Shown here piece by piece: positions 24,722 to 33,584 of a stretch of 64,000 bases of DNA; position 1 is the first letter of the stretch; each line of letters starts with the position of its first letter. A program made the position numbers and the translations under genes. The notes below the pieces were generated by a model that saw only the letters and a list, made by a program, of their open reading frames with translations, was not told the DNA's origin and did no database searches. Source of the stretch: UMGS1052 sp045532035 (GTDB lineage: Bacteria > Bacillota > Clostridia > Oscillospirales > CAG-382); the NCBI GenBank assembly GCA_045532035.1, contig JAZSFD010000050.1, forward strand, positions 20,016-84,015, written 5' to 3'.

Positions 24722-24976
24722 TTAGAGGTAGTCACAAAGCTCGGTGAGCTTCTTTGCACAATCGGCGCAGACGAGCTTGTCCTTGTATTTCACGGTGTTT
24801 TCACCCGATCCACAGAAAAGGCAAGCAGGGTTATATTTCTTGAGTATGACCTTATCCTCGTCAACGAAGATCTCAAGAGGCTCGTCAACCCCGTATCCCA
24901 TTCTTTTTCTCAGATCGGCAGGTAAAACGATTCGTCCCAGGCGGTCAACAGTGCGAACAATTCCCAAAGCTTTCAT
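24722..24976 (-). CDS. AbrB/SpoVT-type regulator with C-terminal zinc-finger tail
   Basis: 84 residues. The N-terminal swapped-hairpin DNA-binding domain reads GIVRTVDRLGRIVLPADLRKRMG, typical of AbrB/Abh/SpoVT. The second half replaces the usual C-terminal domain by a short CLFCGS...CADCA element, likely a four-Cys zinc site. AbrB-type regulators control transition-state and sporulation genes. GGGGG(A) precedes the ATG. Its own terminator lies downstream, so it is monocistronic. Confidence 0.88.
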   Translation of the reverse strand: MKALGIVRTVDRLGRIVLPADLRKRMGYGVDEPLEIFVDEDKVILKKYNPACLFCGSGENTVKYKDKLVCADCAKKLTELCDYL

Positions 24977-25129
24977 AGTCAGGCTCCCCCTTTGTTTTAC
25001 AATTTTTGAAATTAATTAAGTCTCTTATTATTATTTATTATACAACATTTTTTGCCCAATGTCAACATTTTTTGTGATAAAAAATGTAATTTTGGCAAGT
25101 TTTGTCAAATAATTGTCAAGAAAGGTCGG

Positions 25130-25714
25130 ATGCGGATGATATCGAAGGTTTTTTCGGTGCTGGTCAGCGCTTCTTTTGTCTTTGCGCTTCTTAATGGGCG
25201 GATGGAAGAATTGGGAGCAGCCATCATTTCGGGTGCCGCCGACGCAGTCAGCATTTCGGTCTCCATGCTCGGAATGCTCTGCCTTTGGAAAGGGGTAATA
25301 AACATTCTTGACTATGCGGGAGCCACAAAGCTTATCTCAAAGCTTGTACAGCCTGTACTGAAGCTGATATATCCGGTTGCATTTTCGAAAAACTGCGGTG
25401 CCGATGAGATATGCGCAAATTTCGCCGCAAATTTTCTGGGACTCGGAAATGCCGCTCTTCCAATGGGTCTTTCGGCGATGGAAAAGCTTTCCCGCCTTGA
25501 AAACGGAGAAAATGATATGCTGACCTTTGCGGTGCTTGCCACAGCACCGATACAGCTTATTCCAACGACCCTCATCACCCTGCGCTCCGCCGCAGGATCG
25601 GTCTCTCCCTACGCCATCATTCCGCCCATCCTCATCTGCTCTGTTGCAACCACAATTTTTGCAGTTATGCTCTGTAAGGTGTGCGCACTTTTTAATAAAA
25701 GGAGAAGAGAATGA
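25130..25714 (+). CDS. spmA: Spore maturation protein A
   Basis: About 194 residues (start at 25130 or 25136; AAAGG lies just upstream). Multiple hydrophobic segments and the nucleoside-recognition/gate pattern ANFLGLGNAALPMGLSAMEKL, close to the FGLGNAATPLG motif of SpmA. SpmA and SpmB are membrane proteins needed for normal spore-core dehydration. spmB follows with a four-base overlap, as in other spore formers. Confidence 0.9.
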   Translation: MRMISKVFSVLVSASFVFALLNGRMEELGAAIISGAADAVSISVSMLGMLCLWKGVINILDYAGATKLISKLVQPVLKLIYPVAFSKNCGADEICANFAANFLGLGNAALPMGLSAMEKLSRLENGENDMLTFAVLATAPIQLIPTTLITLRSAAGSVSPYAIIPPILICSVATTIFAVMLCKVCALFNKRRRE

Positions 25715-26232
25715 CAAATCTTGCCTCTTTTTTTCTTCCGTCGGTCTTTTTATGTGTCGCTGCAATTTTGTTTTTTTCAAAAAAAGATCTGTTTCCCCTT
25801 TTCCTCTCGGGGTGCAAAGAAGGAGCAAGGCTGACTTATGAGCTTCTGCCCACCCTGATTCTGCTTATAGTTTCGGTGAGAATGTTCTCGGCAAGCGGAG
25901 GGATGCAGGCGCTTTGTGCCGCCATATCTCCTTTGTGCAAAACCCTCGGTATCCCGACAGAGCTTCTGCCCGTGGCGATAATGCGTCCCATATCGGGAAG
26001 CGGTGCCACCGCCATGATAACCGAGCTTTTTGCCACATCAGGTCCCGACAGTCGTGCGGGAGCTGCGGCATCGGTGCTGATGGGCTCGTCGGACACGATA
26101 CTTTATACCCTTTCGGTCTATTTTTCTCATATAAAAGCGAAAAAGACAGGGTACGCCCTGCCTGTTTCGTTTGCAGTTATGATATTTTGTCTTGTTTTCT
26201 CAAGCTTTATCGCAAAGCTAATGCTTAGCTGA
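25711..26232 (+). CDS. spmB: Spore maturation protein B
   Basis: 173 residues with four to five hydrophobic segments. The motif MRPISGSGATAMITELF and GSSDTILYTLSVYFSH are characteristic of SpmB. The start overlaps the spmA stop (ATGA), indicating coupled translation. Its last eight bases overlap the 3' end of the convergent lipoprotein gene and no terminator separates them. Confidence 0.92.
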   Translation: MTNLASFFLPSVFLCVAAILFFSKKDLFPLFLSGCKEGARLTYELLPTLILLIVSVRMFSASGGMQALCAAISPLCKTLGIPTELLPVAIMRPISGSGATAMITELFATSGPDSRAGAAASVLMGSSDTILYTLSVYFSHIKAKKTGYALPVSFAVMIFCLVFSSFIAKLMLS

Positions 26233-27163
26233 CCTGCGCTCCGCCCCATTCGACCACAGTGAATCCTTCTCTTTCGGGGGAAGAAAGCTCCTGGGCAGGT
26301 ATTTCAACAGGCGATGACACAGGCTTTGTTGCCATAAAAACTCTGATAAAAGTGTCGGGGGCAGGAGTTATGTCAAGATGTGCGTTTTCGGTATATACCT
26401 CGCTTTGGAATGAGATGAGATTATATTCATTTTTCTCCATACAAGGCAGCCAATAAACGATGAATTCGTTTGCCTCGCGGCGGGAAAGACCGAGCCTTGA
26501 AAGAGCATCTTCAAGAAATTCCGCAGAATCGGCACCTTTTATGCAAAAGCCCTCCGAAAAGTCATATTCCACAGGACTTGTGCCCTCCCAATAGAGATAA
26601 TTATACTCTTTTCCGTCCTTGTCAACAAGCGTTCCGTCGGGATTCGCCGTGACTTCCCATCCGCCGTCATATTTCGGATAGGTGCAAAAAAGCTTGCCCT
26701 TATAGTCAAGCTTTACGCTCACCTGTGTCGGTTTTTCGGGGTAAAGATAGATAACAGGCTTTTCATCGACGGCATAATAGACCTCATTGACGCGGTTTAC
26801 CGTGATCTTTTCGGCATAATACCAACCGCTGACACAATCGTCAAGCGAGCTGTCGGCGCTTTCTGCCGCATCTCCCGCAACAACGGTAACTGTCATTGCA
26901 CCCGAAAGAAAATCAAAGTCGAATTCATCCTCGGCGATTCCCAGGAAATCAAGAACTCCCTTATCTTCGACCACAAGCTCGGTCTCTTCGGTAATGCGGA
27001 AAGCGATGTTTTCATCCTCGCAGACAAGCTCAAAATACATATTTTCGCCGTTCTCGTCCTGACCGAAGGTGGCAATCTCCCCCTTTTTCAGCTTTCCCGA
27101 GTCACAACCCGCAATAATAGCCGAAACCAATAAAATTGTCAAAAACGCTGTCAGCTTTTTCAT
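26225..27163 (-). CDS. Lipoprotein of the KPVIYLYPE family, function unknown
   Basis: 312 residues from ATG at 27163, preceded by AGGAGG. A lipoprotein signal (LTAFLTILLVSAIIAGC) gives Cys at about residue 19. The C-terminal half contains KPVIYLYPEKPTQVSVKL, YPKYDGGWEVTANPDGTL, YLYWEG, EFIVYWLPCMEKNEYN and GFTVVEWGG, a widespread uncharacterised family I recognise by the YLYP motif. The N-terminal part is specific to this protein. It would sit on the outer face of the membrane. Nothing in the neighbourhood explains its role. Confidence 0.7.
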   Translation of the reverse strand: MKKLTAFLTILLVSAIIAGCDSGKLKKGEIATFGQDENGENMYFELVCEDENIAFRITEETELVVEDKGVLDFLGIAEDEFDFDFLSGAMTVTVVAGDAAESADSSLDDCVSGWYYAEKITVNRVNEVYYAVDEKPVIYLYPEKPTQVSVKLDYKGKLFCTYPKYDGGWEVTANPDGTLVDKDGKEYNYLYWEGTSPVEYDFSEGFCIKGADSAEFLEDALSRLGLSRREANEFIVYWLPCMEKNEYNLISFQSEVYTENAHLDITPAPDTFIRVFMATKPVSSPVEIPAQELSSPEREGFTVVEWGGAQVS

Positions 27164-27251
27164 ATGGATCAATCCTCCTTTTGCTTTTTTAGACGGCAAA
27201 ATGAGATGAAAGTTCCGATATCTCCAAAATCATTTCTTGTCTCTGTTTCTG

Positions 27252-27280
27252 TTGATTTTTCGGGTCGGATATGTTACAAT
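27252..27280 (+). promoter_or_regulatory. Promoter for SbcD-like gene
   Basis: TTGATT (27252-27257), 17 bases, TACAAT (27275-27280), about 40 bases before the ATG. Confidence 0.5.
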
Positions 27281-27323
27281 ATAATATAAATGAAAAAAGA
27301 CAGCAAATGCGAGGTAGATATAA

Positions 27324-28448
27324 ATGCTTAAAATATTCCACACCGCCGACATTCATCTTGATGCACCCTTCTCGCTTTCAGATCCCGTTGAGGCGGAAAA
27401 GCGCAGAACGGGTCTTCGAAGCACCTTTTGCTCGATGATCCACGCGGCAAAGCGCATGGAGGCGGATGTTTTTTTGATCGCGGGAGATCTTTTTGAAGAA
27501 AGCTTTGTGACAAAAGACACGGCATCGGCAGTTCTTCGCGAGATAGAATCTTTCCCCTCCTGCCATTTCTTCATTATCCCGGGAAATCACGATCCTTACA
27601 GCGAAAGCTCTCCCTATGCGCTGCTCTCATGGCCCGAAAACGCCCATATTTTCAAGAGCACCGAGGTTACATATTTTGATCTTCCCGAAAAAAACGCGCG
27701 CATCTACGGACACGCTTACACCTCGAAGGAGCTGTCAGATGGAATCTTTGACGGCTTCCGCGTTGAGGACGAAAGCAAGATCAATATTCTTCTCGCCCAC
27801 GGCTTTGTAAATATGCCCCAGTCGTCCTGCAATGTGCTCATGAAAAGCGACATTGAAAAAAGCGGGCTTGACTATGTGGCTCTCGGACACGTCCACGCAG
27901 GCACCGAATTTGAAAAAGCAGGCGATACATACTATGCCTTTTCGGGCTGTGCCGTCGGACGAAGCTTTGACGAATGCGGCTATAAATCGGCGATCATAGG
28001 CGCAATTTCAAAGGAAAACGGCAAAGCTGATGTAAAACTCGGCAGATTCAAATGCTCCGGCCGCCGATTTGAAATTCTGAAGATAGATCTGACAGGCACA
28101 AAGAGTGAGGCTGAAGCGCTTTCGGCGATTGCCGAAAAAGGCGCAGAATATGGCGAGGACACCTCTTTGCGCATCATCATCGATGGCGCTGTGGCACCCG
28201 ATATTTCAATTGATACCGAAAAAGTCAAAAAAGTTCTGAAAATGCCCGCATACATTGAGATCATCGACAACACCCTGCCCCTTTTCGATGCAGAAAAGCT
28301 CAAAGCCGACAAGACAGTCATCGGCGCTTTTTACAGAAGCCTTGAGGACAAGCTCGGCTCAAGTGACCCGAAGGTCAGAAAGACCGCCTTTCTTGCCCTG
28401 AAATACGGCCTTGCCGCCCTTTGCGGCAGAGACATCGGGGCAGAATGA
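27324..28448 (+). CDS. SbcD/YhaO-type metallophosphoesterase (DNA repair exonuclease)
   Basis: 374 residues. The five calcineurin-like phosphoesterase motifs are visible: FHTADIHLDAPF, LIAGDLFEE, PGNHDPY, LAHGF and ALGHVHAGTE. The C-terminal part (from about 255) matches the cap of YhaO/SbcD rather than cyclic-nucleotide esterases. Such nucleases normally work with a large SMC-like ATPase (SbcC or YhaN) encoded next to them; no such gene is here, and the next gene is a methyltransferase. GAGGT precedes the ATG. Confidence 0.85.
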   Translation: MLKIFHTADIHLDAPFSLSDPVEAEKRRTGLRSTFCSMIHAAKRMEADVFLIAGDLFEESFVTKDTASAVLREIESFPSCHFFIIPGNHDPYSESSPYALLSWPENAHIFKSTEVTYFDLPEKNARIYGHAYTSKELSDGIFDGFRVEDESKINILLAHGFVNMPQSSCNVLMKSDIEKSGLDYVALGHVHAGTEFEKAGDTYYAFSGCAVGRSFDECGYKSAIIGAISKENGKADVKLGRFKCSGRRFEILKIDLTGTKSEAEALSAIAEKGAEYGEDTSLRIIIDGAVAPDISIDTEKVKKVLKMPAYIEIIDNTLPLFDAEKLKADKTVIGAFYRSLEDKLGSSDPKVRKTAFLALKYGLAALCGRDIGAE

Positions 28449-28493
28449 GTATTTGATTTTGTCATTTCACACAATATCGGATATTATCCAATA

Positions 28494-28549
28494 TTGCGAA
28501 AACACGAAAAAACATTATAATATTTACCGTACCCCTGTGCGGTAAATAT
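28494..28549 (+). promoter_or_regulatory. Promoter and start-site hairpin for the trmN6-rsmI operon
   Basis: TTGCGA (28494-28499), 16 bases, TATAAT (28516-28521). A perfect 10-bp inverted repeat (ATATTTACCG ... CGGTAAATAT, 28520-28549) starts inside the -10 box and covers the transcription start. It may be an operator or a 5'-end stabilising hairpin. Confidence 0.5.
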
Positions 28550-28570
28550 CCGACAACAGAGGACATAAAA

Positions 28571-29326
28571 TTGCAGGAACAACCCAAACTTGAAAAAGTG
28601 ACCGACACCCTTTCGGTCTATCAGCAAAAAGGGGTCTTCTTCTATGGCACAGATGCCGTTTTGCTCTCGGCATACGCCTCGTGCGCCGTCAAAAGAAACT
28701 CTCAAAGCCGAGGGATTGAGCTCTGCTCGGGCACAGCCTTTGCGGCTCTTTCTCTCATTGACAGATTTCCGTATCTCTCAATGTCGGCACTTGAAATAAA
28801 CGAAAAAGCGTGCGAGCTTTCAAGAATGAGTGCGCAGGTAAGCTCTCTTTCCGAAAGATTTTCGGTGACTTGCGGAGATGTAAAAAATGTCCGCTCGCTT
28901 TTCACCTCCGAGCGCTTTGATTTTGTCATCTGCAATCCGCCGTATATGACGGCGACCAGCGGAAAAATGTGTGCCGACGATTATAAAACAGTGGCACGAC
29001 ACGAAATTCTTTGCAACATCGGCGATATATTTGCCGCCGCATATTTCCTTTTGGGAACCGGCGGAAGCTTATTCATCGTCTACCGTCCCGACAGGCTTTC
29101 ATCGCTTTTCTCGGCGGCAAAGGAGAACGGGTTTGAGATAAAAAAGATGACCTTTGTTTTTTCAAAACCCGACCGCGAACCTCCGCTTGTGCTTTGTGAG
29201 GCAAAAAAGCAGGCAAAGGAGGGGCTTGTGATGACAGCGCCCTTCTTCATTTACGGTCCTGACGGACAATATACCGAAAATATGCGCCGCGCCTGCGAGG
29301 AAGGAGAGATCTGCTTTGGCAAATGA
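28571..29326 (+). CDS. TrmN6-like adenine-N6 methyltransferase
   Basis: 251 residues from TTG at 28571, seven bases after AGAGGA. Class I SAM fold with GIELCSGTAFAALSL (degenerate glycine-rich motif I) and FVICNPPYMTATSG, the NPPY motif of N6-adenine methyltransferases. The N-terminal YQQKGVFFYGTDAVLLSAYA matches TrmN6/YfiC, which modifies A37 of tRNA-Val. Motif I is less glycine-rich than usual but the layout is conserved. It overlaps rsmI by 11 bases, a common clostridial pairing. Confidence 0.88.
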   Translation: MQEQPKLEKVTDTLSVYQQKGVFFYGTDAVLLSAYASCAVKRNSQSRGIELCSGTAFAALSLIDRFPYLSMSALEINEKACELSRMSAQVSSLSERFSVTCGDVKNVRSLFTSERFDFVICNPPYMTATSGKMCADDYKTVARHEILCNIGDIFAAAYFLLGTGGSLFIVYRPDRLSSLFSAAKENGFEIKKMTFVFSKPDREPPLVLCEAKKQAKEGLVMTAPFFIYGPDGQYTENMRRACEEGEICFGK

Positions 29327-30149
29327 GATAGAAAAGGGCGCCCTTTATGTGGTCGCCACCCCCATCGGAAACCTTTCGGACATGACCGAACGTGCAAAAA
29401 AAGTCCTCTCCGAGGTCGATTTCATCGCCGCCGAGGACACAAGAGTTTCGGGTCTTCTGCTTTCAAGATTTGATATCAAAAAAAGCATCATAAATTATTT
29501 CGAGCACAACAAAAAGACTGCGGGTGAAAAGATAATCTCCGAGTTGCTTTTGGGAAAAAGCTGTGCTCTTGTAACAGATGCGGGAACTCCCGCCATCTCC
29601 GACCCGGGCACCGAGCTTTGCGAAAGCGCAAGAGCACAAGGGATAAAAGTCATCCCCGTCCCCGGAGCCTGCGCCGCCATATGCGCTCTTTGCGCCACAG
29701 GCTTTGACAGCAGAAGATTCATCTTCGAAGGCTTTCTGCCTCAGGACGGAGAAAAGGAAGAGGTGCTGACAAGTCTTGTCAACGAACGGCGCACCGTCAT
29801 TTTTTACGAAGCGCCCCACAGGCTGAAAAAAACCCTCTCGGAGCTTTATTCGGCTCTCGGCGACAGAAAGCTATGCCTTTGCCGCGAGCTCACAAAGATA
29901 AACGAGGAGTTTATCATAACAACTCTTGCCGATGCCATAAAGGTATATGAAGAAAAAGAACCCCGGGGCGAATATGTTCTTGTGCTCGGCGGAAAGAGTG
30001 AAACAGAAGAAGTCTTCTGGGAAAAGCTTTCGGTTAAAGAGCACGTGGACTTTTATATCGACAAGGGGCTTTCGAAGATGGACGCCATAAAAGCGTGCGC
30101 AAAGGACCGCGGTGTCGCCAAAAACAGCATTTACAAGGAAATGCTTTGA
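29316..30149 (+). CDS. rsmI: 16S rRNA (cytidine-1402 2'-O)-methyltransferase
   Basis: 277 residues from TTG at 29316, nine bases after AAGGAG. Motifs LYVVATPIGNLSDMTERA, AAEDTRVSG, LVTDAGTPAISDPG, PVPGACAAICAL and FYEAPHRLKKTL are diagnostic of RsmI in the tetrapyrrole methylase superfamily. It methylates the ribose of C1402 in the ribosomal P site. The start lies inside the trmN6-like gene and the stop is one base before the radical SAM gene, so translation is tightly coupled. Confidence 0.95.
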   Translation: MANEIEKGALYVVATPIGNLSDMTERAKKVLSEVDFIAAEDTRVSGLLLSRFDIKKSIINYFEHNKKTAGEKIISELLLGKSCALVTDAGTPAISDPGTELCESARAQGIKVIPVPGACAAICALCATGFDSRRFIFEGFLPQDGEKEEVLTSLVNERRTVIFYEAPHRLKKTLSELYSALGDRKLCLCRELTKINEEFIITTLADAIKVYEEKEPRGEYVLVLGGKSETEEVFWEKLSVKEHVDFYIDKGLSKMDAIKACAKDRGVAKNSIYKEML

Positions 30150-30150
30150 T

Positions 30151-31077
30151 ATGATATATCCAAATAACAAACGCTACAACACTCTCGACGGTTATCTGAA
30201 GCAAAAATTCAGCTGCAAGGTGGCAAAGGTCAGCCTCAACGCAGGCTTTTCCTGCCCCAACCGCGACGGAACAAAAGGCTATGGCGGATGCATATATTGC
30301 TCGCCCATGGCAAGCGGAGATTTTGCAGGAAACTGCAAAAAGTCGATTCGCGAACAGTTTGATGAGATCTCGGCGCAGATGTCAAAAAAATGGAAGGACG
30401 CAAAGTTCATGCCCTATTTTCAAGCAGGCACAAACACCTACGCTCCCCTTTCAAGGCTTAAAGAGGTATATGAGCAAGCCCTTGCCATTGAAGACATTGT
30501 GGGCATAAGTATCGCCACACGCCCCGACTGCATCTCAAACGAAACACTTTCGTATCTTGAAGAAATCTCCAAAAGAACATATCTTTCGGTGGAGCTTGGA
30601 CTTCAGAGCATTTTTGACAAAACGGGAGAGATAATCCGACGCGGCACGACTTTCGCGGAGTTTTGCGACTGCTTTTCAAGGCTTAAAGAACGCAAAATCA
30701 ATGTCTGTGTCCACCTGATCAACGGACTTCCGGGAGAAGACCGGAACATGATGCTTGAAAGCGTGCGCACAGTGTCCGAAATGCATCCCCATTCCATAAA
30801 GCTTCATATGCTTCATATTCTTGAAAACACCGATTGCGCCGATATGTACCGCAAGGGTGAGATAAAAGTTTTCGAAAAGGACGAATATGTGGAGCTTGTC
30901 TGCGATGAGCTTGAGATCATCCATCCCGAAATCGTCATCCAGCGCATCACGGGAGACGGCGCCCGAGACAGCCTGATCGCACCCCTTTGGAGCATCAAAA
31001 AATTTGATGTGATAAACGGTGTTGACAAAGAACTTTTAAGACGAAATTCATATCAGGGAATCGGAATATCAGAATAA
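30151..31077 (+). CDS. TIGR01212/YhcC-type radical SAM protein
   Basis: 308 residues from ATG at 30151, one base after the rsmI stop. The cluster motif SCPNRDGTKGYGGCIYC has the long Cys spacing of the TIGR01212 family, followed by YFQAGTNTYAPL, VGISIATRPDC, ELGLQSI, HLINGLPGED and the C-terminal ITGDGAR. Family members are uncharacterised or linked to tRNA modification (Elp3-like relatives). Position after trmN6 and rsmI supports an RNA-modification role, but this is inference. Confidence 0.88.
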   Translation: MIYPNNKRYNTLDGYLKQKFSCKVAKVSLNAGFSCPNRDGTKGYGGCIYCSPMASGDFAGNCKKSIREQFDEISAQMSKKWKDAKFMPYFQAGTNTYAPLSRLKEVYEQALAIEDIVGISIATRPDCISNETLSYLEEISKRTYLSVELGLQSIFDKTGEIIRRGTTFAEFCDCFSRLKERKINVCVHLINGLPGEDRNMMLESVRTVSEMHPHSIKLHMLHILENTDCADMYRKGEIKVFEKDEYVELVCDELEIIHPEIVIQRITGDGARDSLIAPLWSIKKFDVINGVDKELLRRNSYQGIGISE

Positions 31078-31091
31078 AAGGAGAAAGAAAA

Positions 31092-32615
31092 ATGGTACTT
31101 TCAAAAAAAGCTTATTATGACAAAGTCCGCGGCTGCTGGCTCGGAAAAAACATCGGCGGAACACTTGGCGCACCCTTTGAGGCATATCGTCAGGCGTTTG
31201 ATGTGGAGTTTTACACTCACAACTACGAAAAGGACGGCGTGCTTGCCAACGACGACCTTGATCTTCAACTTTCCTGGCTGAATGCGGCAGAGCGCTTCGG
31301 TCCTGCCGTCAATTCAAAGATACTTGCCGAATATTGGATCTCGACCATCATCCCCAACTGGGCAGAATACGGCGTTTCAAAATCAAATATGCGCATGGGG
31401 CTCACACCTCCTGTTTCGGGCGGCTTCCAGAACGCCTTCAAGGATTCCAACGGCGCATGGATCAGAAGCGAGCTTTGGGCTTGCCTTGCTCCCGGACATC
31501 CCGAGATCGCCGTGAAATACGCTTATGAGGACGCATCGGTCGACCACGCAGATGAGGGCGTTTATGCAGAAGTCTTCACCGCAGCCATCGAGAGTGCTGC
31601 CTTTGTGGAATCGGGACTTTATGAGCTTGTGGAGATCGGACTTTCCTATATTCCCAAGGATTGTGGCGTCGCAAAGGCGGTAAAGATCGCCCTTGATTGC
31701 TACAAGAGCGGCCTTTCCTGGAAAGAGGCAAGGATCAAACTTCTGACAGAAGTGCCCGACTCATTCGGTGCCCAGCGTCCCGACTCCCCCAATCCCGACA
31801 ATCTTCCCACGGCTCCCTGGGGCTATGATGCACCGTCAAATGTCGGTCTTGTCATTATCGGTTGGCTTTACGGCGAAGGTGATTTCGGCAAGAGCATCTG
31901 CATCGCCGCAGGCTGTGCCGAAGACGGCGACTGCACAACGGCAACACTTGGCGCAGTTCTCGGTATCATCAACGGCGAAAAGAACCTCCCCGAAAAGTGG
32001 ATCAAGCCTATCGGAGACGAGATCAAGACAGTCTGCCTCAACCTCAAGACAGGCTTCATCAAGGTTCCAAAGACTGTCACAGAGCTCACAAACAGAACCT
32101 GTGCTCTCATGCCTGCTTTTCTTCACAAATATTATGATTTCATGACAGGCGGCATCACCGTCAAAGAAGGCAAGGAGCTTTTCGACAGCCCCACCGAAGA
32201 GTGGATGATAACACCTTACAACTTCAGCGATCATTATAATGAGTGCCTTTGCACCTTCACGGCAGACCATCCCCTTTTCAATGTCAAGGTTTCTCTCCCC
32301 GAGGGAATCGAAGCAAGACCGGGCGATGTGAAGACCGTGAAGATCCACGCAGAGAACATGACCACTTATATGGGCGTCCAGCAGTGGCTTCAGTTAAGAT
32401 GGCTTTTGCCCGAGGGCGAAGGCTGGAGTGTTTCGACAGGAAACCGTTCGGCGCTCTTCCTCAACACCTATCATTGCGGCACCGGACACGCGCAAACAGA
32501 GCTGACTCTGACAGTAGGTGAAATGCGCGAGCCCAGAACCACCGTTGTTCTCGAGATCGCACCCCACGACAGACCCACAAAGGTATATGTGCCCATCGAA
32601 ATCGTTTGCATTTAA
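31092..32615 (+). CDS. ADP-ribosylglycohydrolase family protein
   Basis: 507 residues. The N-terminus RGCWLGKNIGGTLGAPFE is the classic opening of ADP-ribosylglycohydrolases; NDDLDLQLSWL corresponds to the Asp-rich metal motif (more often TDDT), and CAEDGDCTTATLGAVLG provides the second Asp pair binding two Mg ions. An all-alpha hydrolase domain to about residue 360 is followed by a beta-rich C-terminal domain. Members cleave ADP-ribose from Arg or dinitrogenase reductase, but long forms like this often sit with sugar-acting enzymes and may hydrolyse other N-glycosides. GGAG precedes the ATG; it ends the trmN6 operon and is followed by a terminator. Confidence 0.88.
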   Translation: MVLSKKAYYDKVRGCWLGKNIGGTLGAPFEAYRQAFDVEFYTHNYEKDGVLANDDLDLQLSWLNAAERFGPAVNSKILAEYWISTIIPNWAEYGVSKSNMRMGLTPPVSGGFQNAFKDSNGAWIRSELWACLAPGHPEIAVKYAYEDASVDHADEGVYAEVFTAAIESAAFVESGLYELVEIGLSYIPKDCGVAKAVKIALDCYKSGLSWKEARIKLLTEVPDSFGAQRPDSPNPDNLPTAPWGYDAPSNVGLVIIGWLYGEGDFGKSICIAAGCAEDGDCTTATLGAVLGIINGEKNLPEKWIKPIGDEIKTVCLNLKTGFIKVPKTVTELTNRTCALMPAFLHKYYDFMTGGITVKEGKELFDSPTEEWMITPYNFSDHYNECLCTFTADHPLFNVKVSLPEGIEARPGDVKTVKIHAENMTTYMGVQQWLQLRWLLPEGEGWSVSTGNRSALFLNTYHCGTGHAQTELTLTVGEMREPRTTVVLEIAPHDRPTKVYVPIEIVCI

Positions 32616-32624
32616 TTAAAACAA

Positions 32625-32663
32625 AAAGAGGCTGTAAAAAACTTGGTTTTTTACAGCCTCTTT
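32625..32663. terminator. Bidirectional terminator
   Basis: An 18-bp near-perfect stem (AAAGAGGCTGTAAAAAAC and complement) with a 3-base loop between the convergent ADP-ribosylglycohydrolase and SGNH genes. Confidence 0.9.
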
Positions 32664-32667
32664 CTAT

Positions 32668-33567
32668 TTAACCCATAAGCTCGTCGGTGAGCTTTCTCAC
32701 CTTGTCCATGTGCTCATCCCAATGATCCTTGTACTCCAAAAAAACCTTCGCAATATGCTTATGATAATCGGTGGGAGCGCGGTCTTTTGCAAGATATTCT
32801 CTGACTATCCTTTCGTTTTCCGCGTCATCAAGATCATATTTTCCGATGACATTGATCTTTGCCGAAAGGATGTCGCGCAATATCATTGATTCTTTGATAA
32901 GCTCTGAAAATTCCTCTGGTAACGGCTTTTGCTCGCCGATATCAAGCCCCTGAAATTCGAGGAAGCATTTTGCAATATAATACTGACCGCGGTCATTCGG
33001 GTGAACATGGTCATCGTTATAAAACGCCTCGGTCTGAAGCTTTTTTGTAAGATAGCTGTGATAATCGCAAAGAGGATAGGAGCGCTCTTTTGCCAGCTGT
33101 CTGCAAAAATCCGCATAGGCTGCCACAAGGGCATATCCTCCCTTGAGAGCAGGACTCGGACTTTCCTGATATTCGGCATAAGGCGCAGGTGTGCAAAGTA
33201 TTATCTTCGCACCCGCCTTTTCAAGGGCATCGCAAAGGGCGGGAAGATCCTTCTTATACCTTTCATATGCACCTTCAAGATGCATATAGCGTTCTTCTGT
33301 CTTTTCCTGATTCAGAAGCCATCTTGCCGAGTCATTGACGCCAAGCATCACGACCGCATGGGTGGGATTATGAACAAGAGTGTCCTTTTCAAGAAAGGAG
33401 AGCTGGTAAGCTGCTCTGCCTCCCGCCACACCGCAGTTATATATGCGGATCTTTGACTCTCTGAAATTGTCTCGATAAAATGCAGCGATTCTTCCTTCAT
33501 AATTGAAGGTTGCCGTTATGCTGTCGCCCACAAAACAAACGCGGGCACCGTCGGGAAATCTTTCCAT
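32668..33567 (-). CDS. SGNH/GDSL-family hydrolase
   Basis: 299 residues. Block I FVGDSITATF (catalytic Ser), block II NCGVAGGRAAYQL, block III MLGVNDSARW and block V DHVHPNDRGQYY (Asp and His) give a complete SGNH catalytic set. No signal peptide is visible, so it acts in the cytosol. Such enzymes deacetylate or de-esterify sugars. It lies 17 bases downstream of the GH20 (pseudo)gene and is probably in the same glycan-use transcription unit. The last ~80 residues form an extra helical region. Confidence 0.87.
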   Translation of the reverse strand: MERFPDGARVCFVGDSITATFNYEGRIAAFYRDNFRESKIRIYNCGVAGGRAAYQLSFLEKDTLVHNPTHAVVMLGVNDSARWLLNQEKTEERYMHLEGAYERYKKDLPALCDALEKAGAKIILCTPAPYAEYQESPSPALKGGYALVAAYADFCRQLAKERSYPLCDYHSYLTKKLQTEAFYNDDHVHPNDRGQYYIAKCFLEFQGLDIGEQKPLPEEFSELIKESMILRDILSAKINVIGKYDLDDAENERIVREYLAKDRAPTDYHKHIAKVFLEYKDHWDEHMDKVRKLTDELMG

Positions 33568-33584
33568 GATTTTTCCTCCGTAAA

